DNA of 64,000 nt from Warburgia ugandensis (Eukaryota > Streptophyta > Magnoliopsida > Canellales > Canellaceae): assembly GCA_035236585.1 (NCBI GenBank), contig CP141133.1, positions 43,975,729 to 44,039,728 on the forward strand. Reading direction: 5' to 3'. The notes under the pieces are model-generated. The model was not told the origin of the DNA and searched no databases. It saw only the letters and a program-made list of their open reading frames with translations. The position numbers and the translations under genes are program-made. Numbering within the stretch: position 1 is the first letter of the stretch; each line of letters opens with the position of its first letter. This document shows positions 1 to 11,127 of the stretch, in pieces.

Positions 1-2747
1 AAAGGTGAAATAGAGATTTATGAGAAATAGGTGCTAAAGATGAAACATTAGAATTATTGTAAAATTCAAAGTTAATATTAAATATATAAAGAAATATAAA
101 TGTAGGAATTAGAATTGCTACATATATAGTATTATGGAAATTAGTCAAAAGGAAGTAATCATCAAAATAGTGAGGATATGACTTGAAAGAAATTTAAGGA
201 GATAGATGAGAAATTTTAAAATTTGTAAGTGAGAATAGTTTGAAATAAATATGAGTAAGGAGTTAAGTAAGTATTTTCCTTCCAAAATTTGTAAGTCAAA
301 GGATTTAGTGAAGAAATGATAAAATTTTAGAACATGAAGAGATGATCTTTGAAATTAGAATAAAATGAAAAGGAAGAAGAGAGTTAGATATGTTGAAAGT
401 GCAAAAAAATATCCCCCAAATTTCTAAGAGAGATAATTGGACCATGAGGATATATGGTTAACAAAGGAAATTATAGCCTTATATATGGTACATCAATTAT
501 GAAATCACCAAGTTAGAAATGAAATTGGTATGATAAATCAATTGTGGAAATTAGCACAAAAGGATTTTCAAGGATTAGAGGGATATTGATATGATAACTT
601 TGGTGATATTGAAAATAATTTTGGGACTATAGTTAAGAGAAGTACATATGACATAGATGGTGAAACAATTATGGAAAATAAAAGAGAAATATTGATATGA
701 TGAATTGGGAAAATATGGTTCTTGATTATGATATAAAGGAGTACATCTTACTCATCAAGGCAAATGAAGAGCTAAATATGAATAGAGATATTAATTCCAG
801 TTGCATGATAGAGTGGTGATATTGAAAGATTTAAGAAATATAGTAAGGGAAAATATATTTTGGAGGAAAGGTGAAATAAAACATGAGAAATGAAAACAAA
901 TCTTGGTTGTTAAATTTACGTTTAAAGATGATTGCGAATGAGGTATGGATCCAAATTGTTGGAGAAATAAGTAATTAGAAATTTTAAGATATTTTGAAGA
1001 TTTTCAATCTTGCATGAGATTGAGTGAGGAAATATCTATAATAGTTGGGGAAAAGGTCATCAAATTATTTGAATGAGTTGAAAGAACAAATTTTAAGGAT
1101 TGGAAGTGATTATAGAAATTTACATTATGAAAGTAAAAAATTTCCTTTGGAAAAGAAAAAGGAAGGATCAATGTAAGGATGCATTGACCATAAAAGAGTT
1201 TATTGAGGAAATTTAGTACCCTTCTTTTCTATAATGATGAGCATTTTCAAATTTATTATTATTAATTGGGAATTAGAAATGCAACATCATAGTATAGAAT
1301 CAAAACAAATTTGAAGTTCTATGAGTTGGATAACAGATGTTCATGAAGTTGAGGAGAATGAAATATATTGGATGAAGTGATAATGATATATGGAAATAGA
1401 TTTCAAGAAATCAAGAGCATTCATGGGATACATGTTAGACACTTATAAAACTTGTCTTGTAAGTGTACATGTTGATTGGAGAAAGCAAGTTTTAAGGTTA
1501 TATAAATTTTAAGGATAGTATGGAATTTGAACCAACAAAGGTGGAATATGAGATCAAAATATGAAATGACAATGACAATTAGAGAAATATATCTCTTACT
1601 GATTTTATGACATAAGGACATTCTTTTAGAACCATCTTACCATTGGTTATATAAACCAAAAAAGAGAGGTTATGGTAGATTGTTGAGAGTTGAAAAATAT
1701 ATGATAAATTATGAAGTTTTGAAGGCTTGAGAAGGGATGATTGCAAAGTCAATATGGATTCTTTTAATTGGAATTATCAAGAATATTGCAAATAAAGGGT
1801 TAGTATGATATGATAAAGGTTATAAGGTATGCTTAAAAGAAGCATGAGGAAATGCATAATCTAGAAATTTTGAAGCCTATGATATATAAATATATATATA
1901 TATATATGAAAGGAAAAGAGATAAATATTACCATAAATTGTAAGAATGTTCAGGATATTGTTCTAAATATGAGAAAGGGAGGATCAGGAATATATATGCA
2001 GATTTAAAGGAAACTATCTTGGAAGGAAAAATGTAGAAAGTCAAGTATTATGAATAAAATGGAACACATAGGGTGTTACAAAAACAATGGATGGGATGAG
2101 AATGAGGAAAGAATCATTACAAGGTTACTATTCTTCAATGACAGAACTTGAAAAGAAATTTGTCAATAAAAGGAAATAGTAAAGAAGTATGAATTATAGA
2201 GTAGAAATGAAGTAATCACTTCCAAATAATGGAAGAACAAGGAAATAAATAATTACTTCTAAATATTGGAAGATTTTTACAAAGAACAATAGTTGAAGCT
2301 ATAGAATCCAATCAATAGGTTATTGTAGGTAGTTTAAGGACTATACATAGTAGGAAAGTTATGTCAAAACTTTATATGTTGAAAAAGAATGAGGATGAGC
2401 AATGGAAGTTAGAATGGAGAAATATGAAGTGTGGAAAGATTGGTGAAAATTACCAATCAAGTGAAATGGAAGGTTTTGAAACAAAAGGGATAACTCAGTT
2501 AAGAGTTATTAACCCTTTTTGGGAAAGTCTAGCAAGAACCAACTTAAGTGAATAATGCATAAGCAAGGTTAGTCATGGATGAGCATTTTAACCTTTGAGG
2601 AGAAGGTAGCATGAGAAATGAATGAAAGGAAATAGGATTTCCTTAAGTGGCAAGGCCACATGTGTAAGGCTATGAAAGAGTTGTGAAAAATCCTAAGTGA
2701 GTTGATATGCAAATTTCGAGGACGAAATTTTTGTAAGGGGGGTAGAT
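1..2747 (+). mobile_element. Eroded internal 3' region of a plus-strand Ty3/gypsy-type element
   Basis: AT-rich sequence with a strong purine bias on the plus strand, ending in a polypurine tract and the start of an LTR at 2,748. This places it as the 3' part of the internal region of a plus-strand LTR element whose left side lies outside the window. I found no readable gag, protease, RT or integrase motif; the only open stretch of note (2,361-2,555, 64 residues) resembles nothing I know. It may be badly decayed pol or the coding-free internal region of a non-autonomous derivative. A short TA run lies at 1,891-1,907. The assignment to a retroelement is firm at the right end and weaker towards position 1. 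Confidence 0.6.
2711..2742 (+). other. Polypurine tract and conserved upstream motif
   Basis: The block contains TTCGAGGACGAA followed by TTTTTGTAAGGGGGG, directly before TGTAACACCCC, which opens the LTR. The same arrangement, a CGAGGA motif, a T-rich stretch, a G-run and then TGTAA, ends the internal regions of families A and B in this window and is typical of Tekay/Del chromoviruses. It would prime plus-strand DNA synthesis. Confidence 0.85.
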
Positions 2748-3145
2748 TGTAACACCCCTAATTTTTGGTAAGAAAATTAAATAAATATTGAAATTAAGAA
2801 TTTCAATGAAAATCAGGCTGGAATATTAGGGTTATGAAAAATGAACTTCTCATAGAAGTGTAATCATGGTATGAGACATGTCTAATTGAATACATATTAA
2901 ACAAACCCTTCAAAATGACTGCAAGCATGACAATTTCTGAATACAAATGAAAAATCTGTATTTTTCTTCATTTTTACGAATAAAAGGACAAAATGGTAAT
3001 TTTAAAAATAACCAAAACCTAAGACATCAAAATCTAGAATGTACTTGGAAATACGAATCCAACGCCACTAAGTACGCTCAATTTCGAGCCTAGGAGAATA
3101 AAACAGATTTTTCTCCATAAAAGGGCAATTTGGTCTTTCCACACA

Positions 3146-4635
3146 TCCATGCAGTGCCCTTGCAAGACCATTTTGGCATCATTTCCAAGGAATTTAAGGA
3201 AAGTAGCTTGAAACGACGAAAAAATATTGCTTGGCCGTGGTAGTTGCTAGCCCCAAAGTCAAATTACTTCAAGTCCTGGTATGTTCACTAATGCAATGTC
3301 AAAACCTTGCAAACCATTGGATGATCGTTGACACAATGACCAAGAACCTTAAATGCGAGAAACTCCCAAGCCACACTGTCAAAACAATAATGTCATAGGA
3401 GTCTGTAGGCATCAAATCAAATCGCTTTCTCTCTAAGAAGGTTTCCAAACACATTGTCCAAACTTTTCAAGCCGTTACTTGATTATTGGCACAATGTTTG
3501 ATCACCTTAAGATCTAAAATCTCACATGGGATAATGTTGAACCATTACATGTCCGCGGAAGAATGTAGTCGCAAAGTCAAATCTTTTCGAGTCGTGAGAT
3601 GTTCCCAAACACACTGTCCAAACTTCTCAAGCCATTGCAGGATCCTTTTGGCATAATGTTATAGGAATTGACAAGCACAAAGAAGTCAGTTGGAACAACA
3701 AAACAACATTACTTGTCAATGGGGGTCGCTAGCCACAAATTCAAATCCCTTCAAGTCCTGGGATGGTCACTCAAATAATGTCTAACATTTCAAACCATTA
3801 GATGATCCTTGACCCAATGTCCTAGCACCTTAAATGCAAAAAACACCCAAGCCACATTGTCAAAACAACAAATGTCCATTGGAGTTTGTAGGCATCAAAC
3901 AAAATCGCTTTCGTTGGTGGATAGTTTCCAAACAAAATGTCGATATTTTTCAAGTCGTTACTTGATCATAGGAACAATGTTTCAGCACTTTAAGATCTGA
4001 AAAGTCACACAAGACAGTTTTAAAACATTGTGTCCCACAAAGAAAGTAGGCACAAAGTCAAATCACTTCGAGTCGCGAGATGCTCCCAAACACATTTTCT
4101 TAACTGTTAGTGCCGTTGCAAGATCCTTTGCACTTGAAAATGAACGCAGAGAAAAGTTACTTGGAACGCCGCGAAAACATTGCCTCTCCATGGTAATTGC
4201 TAGCCACAAAGTCAAATCACTTCAAGTCCTGGGATGCTCGCTAACACAATGTCTACACTTTTGAAACCATTGGATGACACTTGATACAGTGTCAAAGCAC
4301 CTTAAATGCTAGAAAGTCCAAATGCACATCGCTAAAATAATAAATGTCCGTAGGAGCCTATAGGCATGAAATCAAAATGCTTTCCCTCTTAGAAAGTTGC
4401 CAAACATAATGTCAAAAATTTTCAAGCCTTTACTTCATCATTGGCACAATGTCTGAGGACCGTAAGATCTGAGAAGCCACATGGGACAATGTTAAAACAT
4501 TACATGTCCGCGGAAGAATGTAGTCGCAAAGTCAAATCTTTTCGAGTCGTGAGATGTTCCCAAACACACTGTCCAAACTTCTCAAGCCATTGCAGGATCC
4601 TTTTGGCATAATGTTATAGGAATTGACAAGCACAA
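3146..4635. repeat. Satellite-like tandem array, monomer about 159 bp, three-monomer higher-order repeat
   Basis: A recurring core of the form CAAGCC(A/G)TTG-CATGATCC-TTGGCACAATG appears at 3,156, 3,314, 3,472, 3,632, 3,795, 3,955, 4,114, 4,267, 4,427 and 4,587, giving spacings of 153-163 bp. Neighbouring monomers are diverged, while every third monomer is much more alike, so the array is a three-monomer higher-order repeat of about 475 bp present roughly three times. Positions 3,543-3,680 and 4,498-4,635 are identical over 138 bp. The family C LTR at 49.7-53.7 kb has no such array between the matching flanks (AAAAGGGCAA... on the left, AACCACTACCACCTACTAG on the right), so it is an insertion or expansion particular to this copy. 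Confidence 0.85.
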
Positions 4636-4794
4636 CACAAAGGGATCCAACGTTTAGAAAACAGCCCATCATTAGTTAAACCACTACCACCTACTAGTGG
4701 AGAAGGAGGTGGTAGTGGGAATCCTAAGACAATTAAATAATCAAAAGGAATCAAAGTAATTATTTCAAGTAATCATGGAAAAATCAAAACACCT

Positions 4795-4803
4795 CTATAA
4801 ATA
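4795..4803 (+). promoter_or_regulatory. Candidate LTR TATA box
   Basis: CTATAAATA sits in the plus-strand LTR downstream of the CCACTACCACCTACTAGTGG block. The family C LTR has CTATAAAT at the equivalent place on its minus strand (53,150-53,157). This fits a U3 core promoter. Activity is not shown by the sequence. Confidence 0.55.
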
Positions 4804-7800
4804 GCTCACAAAAATCCCAAAATTTCTCCTAATGTTCCTCACAAGGTCCCCTAGTATGATCCAAAATCCCAGCTCTAGAAACAGCTTCGAACTTTCCCAA
4901 TTCCTTTTTCTTTTTCTCCTCCTCTCTTAAACTCTGTGTTCGTGTCCACAGGCGTACCAGGTGCTCCAAACTTAATGGAGCCGTCAGGCGCGTCTCGGGA
5001 CGCATTGTCCCCGACTGATCAGATTGAACTAGGGTTTCTGCAGGGAAACCCTAATTGAATTAGACATGCAATTTCACCCATTTTATTTCAATGTTGATCG
5101 TCAAATATGTTAGGAATAAGGTTATCTACCAAAGCCCTTTGATTTTAGGATGATCCAACATCTCGATCTCTTGAAAATACAAGACGAAGAACAAGAACCA
5201 AAGAATTACCTTCTCTGACATGTTCTTTGAATTATTACTAATAATCCGGCCAGTGAAAGATAAGCTTGCATCATTGGGAGTCTTTACTAGGATGAGATAT
5301 ACCAAAGCCCTATGCATCTCCACAGTCTCCGGCAACGGTGATGGAGAAATTACTTACCAAATGTGATATTCGGTGCTAGGGTTAATTCCAGTTTTATATC
5401 ATCTTCTCTGGAGGAACTTCTCTTTCTCTAGTGAATTTTTCTTCACCAGGTAAGTACCCTCAATCCCCTCTTTCATTTCTAGTAGGTAGTGTAGGTTTTC
5501 CGGCCACTTGGAGAGCTCCCCAGCCGTTGATCTGCCGGAGATCATGGATCTGACATAGAAGGTTGAGATCTCCTCAATCTCAGGCTCAAAAACAAATTTT
5601 GAGCCATTGGATGATTTCCTGGGGCTCCAAAACTCCAGGAGATAAGATCTGGTCTCTTGAAAGTCATGGACGAAAGGGATAACCATGGGCAATCCTACGG
5701 TCCAGATCTGGACGTCTTGCCCATAGCCAGTCACATCCGCTAGACGACCTACTATAGACAGTAAAGGGCGAGGGCCACTAGACCTCTCGCACCTATAACC
5801 CAGATTTGATCTGGACCGTCCAGTTTTGAATTGAAACTTTGTTTTTCGCAATTCAAAGCTCCATATAACGTTGAGTTTATATCTAAAATCGGCTATGGAT
5901 TCCTTGAATTTTCTATAATCCACTGAACTTGTTAGATCTTGGTTTTAAATTGTATTTACATGTTCTATTTAGTAAAATCCGTGCCATTGATCTTGGATCA
6001 TGGCCCAGATGACCTCAAACTGAAAATATGAACTGATGGATGTGTTCAGAAGGTCCTAAAACATAAGAAACATGATCAAAGTATAAATTTTGTGTTTATA
6101 GATCAATCAGATCATGAAATACAATAAGAGTGAAATTCAGCCCTTAAAACTGGTTGAAAGCTTTAAACTTCAATTATGATCTCAATTGAAATCCAAATTG
6201 AGATAAGAAAGTTTCGATAGATTCTTGAGATAATTAGAACGTACTGAACTAATAAAATTATAATTTTAATTGATTAAAATTTCTGTAATTAAGTGGATAA
6301 ATATACTAACATCCTTGATCTACAAGATCTAGGATGATCAGATCAATCAAAATTAGTTTGATGATGATATAATAATGTAATAAGATAAGTAAGTGTGTTA
6401 TATGTAATTGAATAGGAAGATCTTGATAGATCTAGCCTTAAAAGTAATAAAAAAACATAAAAAGGGATGGAAATCTCCTTGATCAAGTTGATCAAGGATG
6501 ATTGGACTATATGTATATGTGGTGATGATGAGATTGAGTTAATATTTTGTGTATTAATGGGTTGGATGATGAGGAGTTGGGCTAGATCAAGATCTATGCT
6601 CATAAATGGTATAAAGTAACTTAAGATCTCCTTTATCGGGTATATCAAAGAAGAGCAAATCAATGGATTAGATACATCAATGATTTAACAATGAAATTAC
6701 ATCAATAAGAAATGTTGGATCTAAAAGAAAAAGAAGGATCAAGATTTTAAACCCTAAAAAGATAAAAAATGAATAAGGATCAATTAAGACCATTGGATCA
6801 CGATAGCATGTTAGATTTCTGTTTGAATTATTGAACATTATGATAGTTGTCTTTCATTGCATAGTAGAGTTAATTATAGATTTATTTATTTTTTATTTTT
6901 ATTTTTGCTTTAATGCTTATGTAATGGAAATTTCATTGAAAATGTAATTAAATGAAATTAGAATGAAAGGACATTTACATGGAATGTATGACATGGACTT
7001 AATGATAGTAAGGACTATAGTTAGTAGGATAATATCGGGAATTAAATTCCTTGGTTCAAATTAGGAGAATAATAAAACTCCATGAATGGCATTTTAGTTC
7101 ATGGATTTAATTAAAATCAATTAGAAAGAGTACTTAGGGATAAATGCTCATAGGAACCTTATGAAAAGCTGAGCTAGGGTCACTCTAGTAGATGATGGAC
7201 ATAATGGTTAAGGGGGTTATCTAATGGAGCCTCACACTTCCCCCACCTTCCGTTGACGTTTGTGAGTTCTAAACGTCTTCTTACATGAGGATTGAAGTAA
7301 CCATTTTGTGTTCAACCATTTAACTAGTACACCTTAGCCAATTTGACATAAGAGGAGCTATCTAGACTTAGGATGAAATACGCTACCCTCAACCAATAAA
7401 ACATTAATTGGTTAATTTATAATAATGAGAGCATAAAATGTAGTAAATCATCTAATCCTAATAAAAATTGTAATCAAGATAAGGATGATCAAACAAGATC
7501 CATAGGATCTTGAATGATAAAAAACAATAAGAATACTAATGTCATATTGTAGACCTTCATGATATAATTATGCTTAGTACCTTAGCATCGTCATGATCCA
7601 AAACACATGATCCAATCAAGTGATCCAAAAACATATGATCCAACACATGTGATCCAACTAAGTGATCTAACCAAATGATCAAACTGAGTGATCCAACCAC
7701 ATAATCTAATCTAGTTGATCTAATCTGATGATAAAGTCTAATGAGGTGAAAGCAATGAGATATGGAGACTAAGGAAACCTTAAGAATAAGGTATGTAAAA

Positions 7801-8485
7801 TATTCCAGCCTCAGTTAAACAGACACATCGTCTGATATGTACAATATATTTTCCATACAAGTATGGAGACTTGTGATTTTGTTTTACACAGAGATAAAGA
7901 CTAGGGATGCTATGCTAGGGAAGTTATGAGGGTTTGGCCACTTGCTTCTTGAAATTTATATGATGGATACCATGCCCAAAGAGAGGCTAAATGTTGGGTG
8001 GGGCAATAATGGGAAGGCCTTACTGTGACAGCCATGGTCCATCCCATGAGGACATGGAGTTGATATTCCACAGTTAGTATCGGTGGAGGATTACAGTCAT
8101 CCAGGCACACTGTATAGATTGAGACTGATGCATAGTAGTCCTAATGTATTTTGCATTGTGATGCACATATGATAGGCATAATGTAATGCCATGGCATGAT
8201 GAGATGCCAATACATGAGTTCCTGGAGATCCTCCTATAAAGATTGACTGGATATTGATTTCCTAAGTGGAAGTATAGCAAGGGGAAGGAACAAGTTCTGA
8301 GCAATCTTCACTATATTAAATAATTTGTCACATACTACATAAATAATATATATACTCTATGTGGAGAATACTCATGAATGGATAACCATGATGACATAAG
8401 GACTGAGGTATGTATTCTTATATTGATGAAGTAGTATGTTTTTGTATCCCCTACTAAGCATAGCTTGCTGAAGTATTTGTAAATG

Positions 8486-11088
8486 TGTGACGACCCGGGT
8501 TTTCCCATGCATTTTTAAATGCAATATCTAATTCCTAAGGCGGGATGCATCCCTATTTGAAAACCATTTTATAAAAACAATGTAATGCAGCAAAAAATCT
8601 TTTCTTTTGAACTCAGTTTGAAAACCCCGAGTGTCATTTGCTTTCACAACAACCAAAGTAGTTTTTGAAAATTTCAGAAATCATAAATGTCTTCCCAGGT
8701 CTATCCAGTCACAGTTCACAGCCCAACTACAAATACATGTCCAAAGGGTAGAGTGTTTACTTACATGTATAATTGTCTCTTTTTGATTTACTTGCTCGTA
8801 GCACTAACATTTCCTGAGGCGTCTTCTACTCATGAGTGGAGCTGTCCTAAAAAATGATATATTTGGGTGAGTATACACTATACCCAGTAGGAGTCTATCA
8901 CTACTAGTTTTACAATGCATGCTATGTTTTAAAACATATGTTCTTTAAACGATGTACATGTTTGGACACTCATGTTCAATATCAATATTAAAAGCCATTG
9001 TCAAAAACAGAATACTGATGACTTAAAGAATCGCATAATCCAAGTCGGAAGTAACATAGATATCATGAAAATATACTATGATATGCATAAGATGCTCATC
9101 TGAAACCAACTCATGGATCTATGGTATGGTCGACCATCCTCATGTCATGCCATATGCAATGCAAGTAAATCCTCAAAAAATAGGGCCCACTATGCCCACG
9201 AACTCATCACCGTGTGGTCCCCGGGTACCTCAGGACACGCGGTCATAGCGTCCACGGGGCATATGACACTTCGACCCAGTGCAGTGACACCAGTGGTAGT
9301 CCTCTGTACCACATGCAGTCGAAGTAAGGACATGCCTTTTTGGTGTGGTACCCTTTCCACCTAATAGTGGTAGAGGCTGGGAGGCCACCCAAGACCTCTC
9401 GGCATAGCACCCACAAGCTTACTAGCCCAAATCATATATGATCAAGCAAGCAAAAACCTCTTTTTCAAAACCTGTCCTCTTTGGGTCCCTCACAACTGCC
9501 TACCCAGCATCTTTTGGGCACTCTAACGTCTTTTGGTAACCCTCAAGGATATGTAATTTTTCAAGACTCAGTAATCACAAATCATGCAATTTATGCAATC
9601 GTTTGCAAAACATGTCTATGCATAATGTATTTGTCATATGCATGTTAAATTCATTTATGAAATCAATTCATGCTAAACAAGTCATATAACTTAAAACATG
9701 CATTCTCAAAGCAATCATGGGTTCTTTTTAAAAGCCTAGTAGCAATAGAACACCTACTTCAAAACATCATGGGTTTTTTTAAAAAGTCTAGTAGCGATGG
9801 AGCACCTACCTCGATTGTCGTCACTTAGCTCGTGTTCCTCTTGTAGACAAGTCCTAGAGTACCTTTATGACTCCTGTATATAATTTAAACATGAAATTTA
9901 ATCACAATTTTTAGCCCTAAGCCTCTCTTAGATTTCTACTTGAGGTCAATCCATAGTTGATTCTATGGATTCATAAGATCCCCTTGAGTTTGTGCCGAAA
10001 TTATGGACGAACCATATTCGTCTATGCAGCCCTACCGTCATGGTTCCCAAGACGCCCGTGCATCCCAGTCGAGCCGTGACAGCCTCACATGTGCATGCGC
10101 ACACCCGAGCTACGCACTGTAGTGCGTGTTCTAGAGAGCATCACACGAGCGCATTCGCAGAGCTAGGAGCGTGTGTCTCGGCTCCCGAAATGCCCCGTGC
10201 GTCTCGGTCAAGCCAGGACCCGTGCCCCACATCGCGCGCACCCACAGGCCGCACCAGGGACCATGCATGCACTGTCGCACGCCTGGAATCTGTCCCAAGC
10301 ATGCGTCGCGCATGAAGCCTCTGGGACGCATTGCCTTGGACAGGTTCCCACCCATCTGGTTCCGTCCACAAAGGGCCGGTGTTTTCTGGTTGGAAAACCA
10401 CCCAGATTTGGTCTGAATCTCTGGAAACGACGAAGGGGAGATAGAGGGGAAGATGGGGGCATACTTGGATAGCTGGAGATGCTCCCTTTTCCGTTTTGAA
10501 ACCCCATGTCACCGGAAACTGTGAAGAAGGGAGAAAACCCCAACTTCCGATGAGGCCAGAGGAAGAAGAGGGGAGGTGGAGAGGTGGGAACGGCCAGCCT
10601 GTAGGGACGACTCGGGCTTGACCGGAATTTGCAGGGAAAATCGAGTGAGGGTTTTTCGATTTTTTCCAAAAACTACAGCCCCAAATAGTCAGAAAATTTT
10701 GATTTGAAGAGGAGGGAATATGGCCGTGGTGGAAACCTCTAGAAACTGGGGGTTTCTGGAGAAATCGAGAGGAAGAAGATAGGGGGTGCCGTTATCAAAA
10801 TGGTCCCCTGCAATTTTCGTCTTTTTTCGTTTTTAAATGCAAATTACAAAATTGCCCCTAATATTTAAACGGCCATAACTTCTTCATACGAACTCCGTTT
10901 TCGGCGTTCTTAGAGGCATTGGATTTCATTTTTCGAGTAGAATCTAATGGTACCAAGTTTTCTTACAAATTCCTTTGTTTAATATTTTAAATAAAGTAAA
11001 AAATTTAACATGGTTCATTTTCTATCGAATGTCCAATTCATTTTTGTTAAATGGATGCAAAAATAGTGTCATTTGCTCGGGCATTACA
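8486..11088 (-). repeat. 3' LTR of A1 (family A)
   Basis: 2,603 bp, reading TGTGACGACCCGGG to GCTCGGGCATTACA on the plus strand; transcription would run on the minus strand. It contains a GC-rich block near 10,020-10,400, unlike the AT-rich remainder. Compared with the 5' LTR it lacks about 51 bp around 10,720, where the other copies carry a TATA-like box and CCAAT palindrome. Open stretches on either strand here (for example 10,208-10,669) come from the GC-rich block and are not supported as genes. Confidence 0.9.
9716..9819. repeat. Two-copy 52-bp direct repeat inside the family A LTR
   Basis: The unit starts CATGGGTT-CTTTT-AAAAG-CTAGTAGC and repeats once at 52 bp. The A1 5' LTR (from about 18,732) and the nested solo LTR (from 16,810, period 51) also have two copies, whereas both A2 LTRs (from about 40,223 and 45,799) have one. 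It is a useful subfamily marker. Confidence 0.75.
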
Positions 11089-11127
11089 TTATTACCCCCT
11101 TAAAAGAATTTAGTCCTCGAAATTCCA
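11089..11127 (-). other. A1 polypurine tract and CGAGGA motif
   Basis: Plus strand reads TTATTACCCCCTTAAAAG followed by GTCCTCGAAATTCC, so the element's own strand carries TTCGAGGAC, then CTTTTAAGGGGGTAATAA, directly abutting the LTR. It matches the layout in A2 (41,071) and, more loosely, family B (32,155). Confidence 0.85.

Larger units (their letters stand above)
2748..8485 (+). mobile_element. 3' LTR of a C-like Ty3/gypsy element, interrupted at its right end
   Basis: Starts TGTAACACCCC after the polypurine tract. Its first 350 bases and its last 700 bases align by eye, in reverse complement, with the family C LTR at 49,670-53,690 and with 62,745-64,000. Without the satellite-like insert at 3,146-4,635 it spans about 4.2 kb, close to the 4.0 kb of the family C LTR. 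The right end is cut at 8,485, just after the block CATAGCTTGCTG that also occurs near the corresponding end of the B and C LTRs, because element A1 inserted there. The distal part and the terminal CA are missing. A 174-codon minus-strand open stretch at 5,399-5,923 lies in LTR sequence and is not considered a gene. Confidence 0.85.

Noticed and set aside
3146-4635. CRISPR-like array
   Set aside because: Monomers of about 159 bp are contiguous and diverged, with no short identical repeats separated by unique spacers; plant nuclear context.
5399-5923. 174-codon open frame on the minus strand
   Set aside because: Lies antisense inside the C-like LTR; the homologous stretch of the family C LTR (52.4-52.8 kb) does not keep the frame, and no domain is recognisable.
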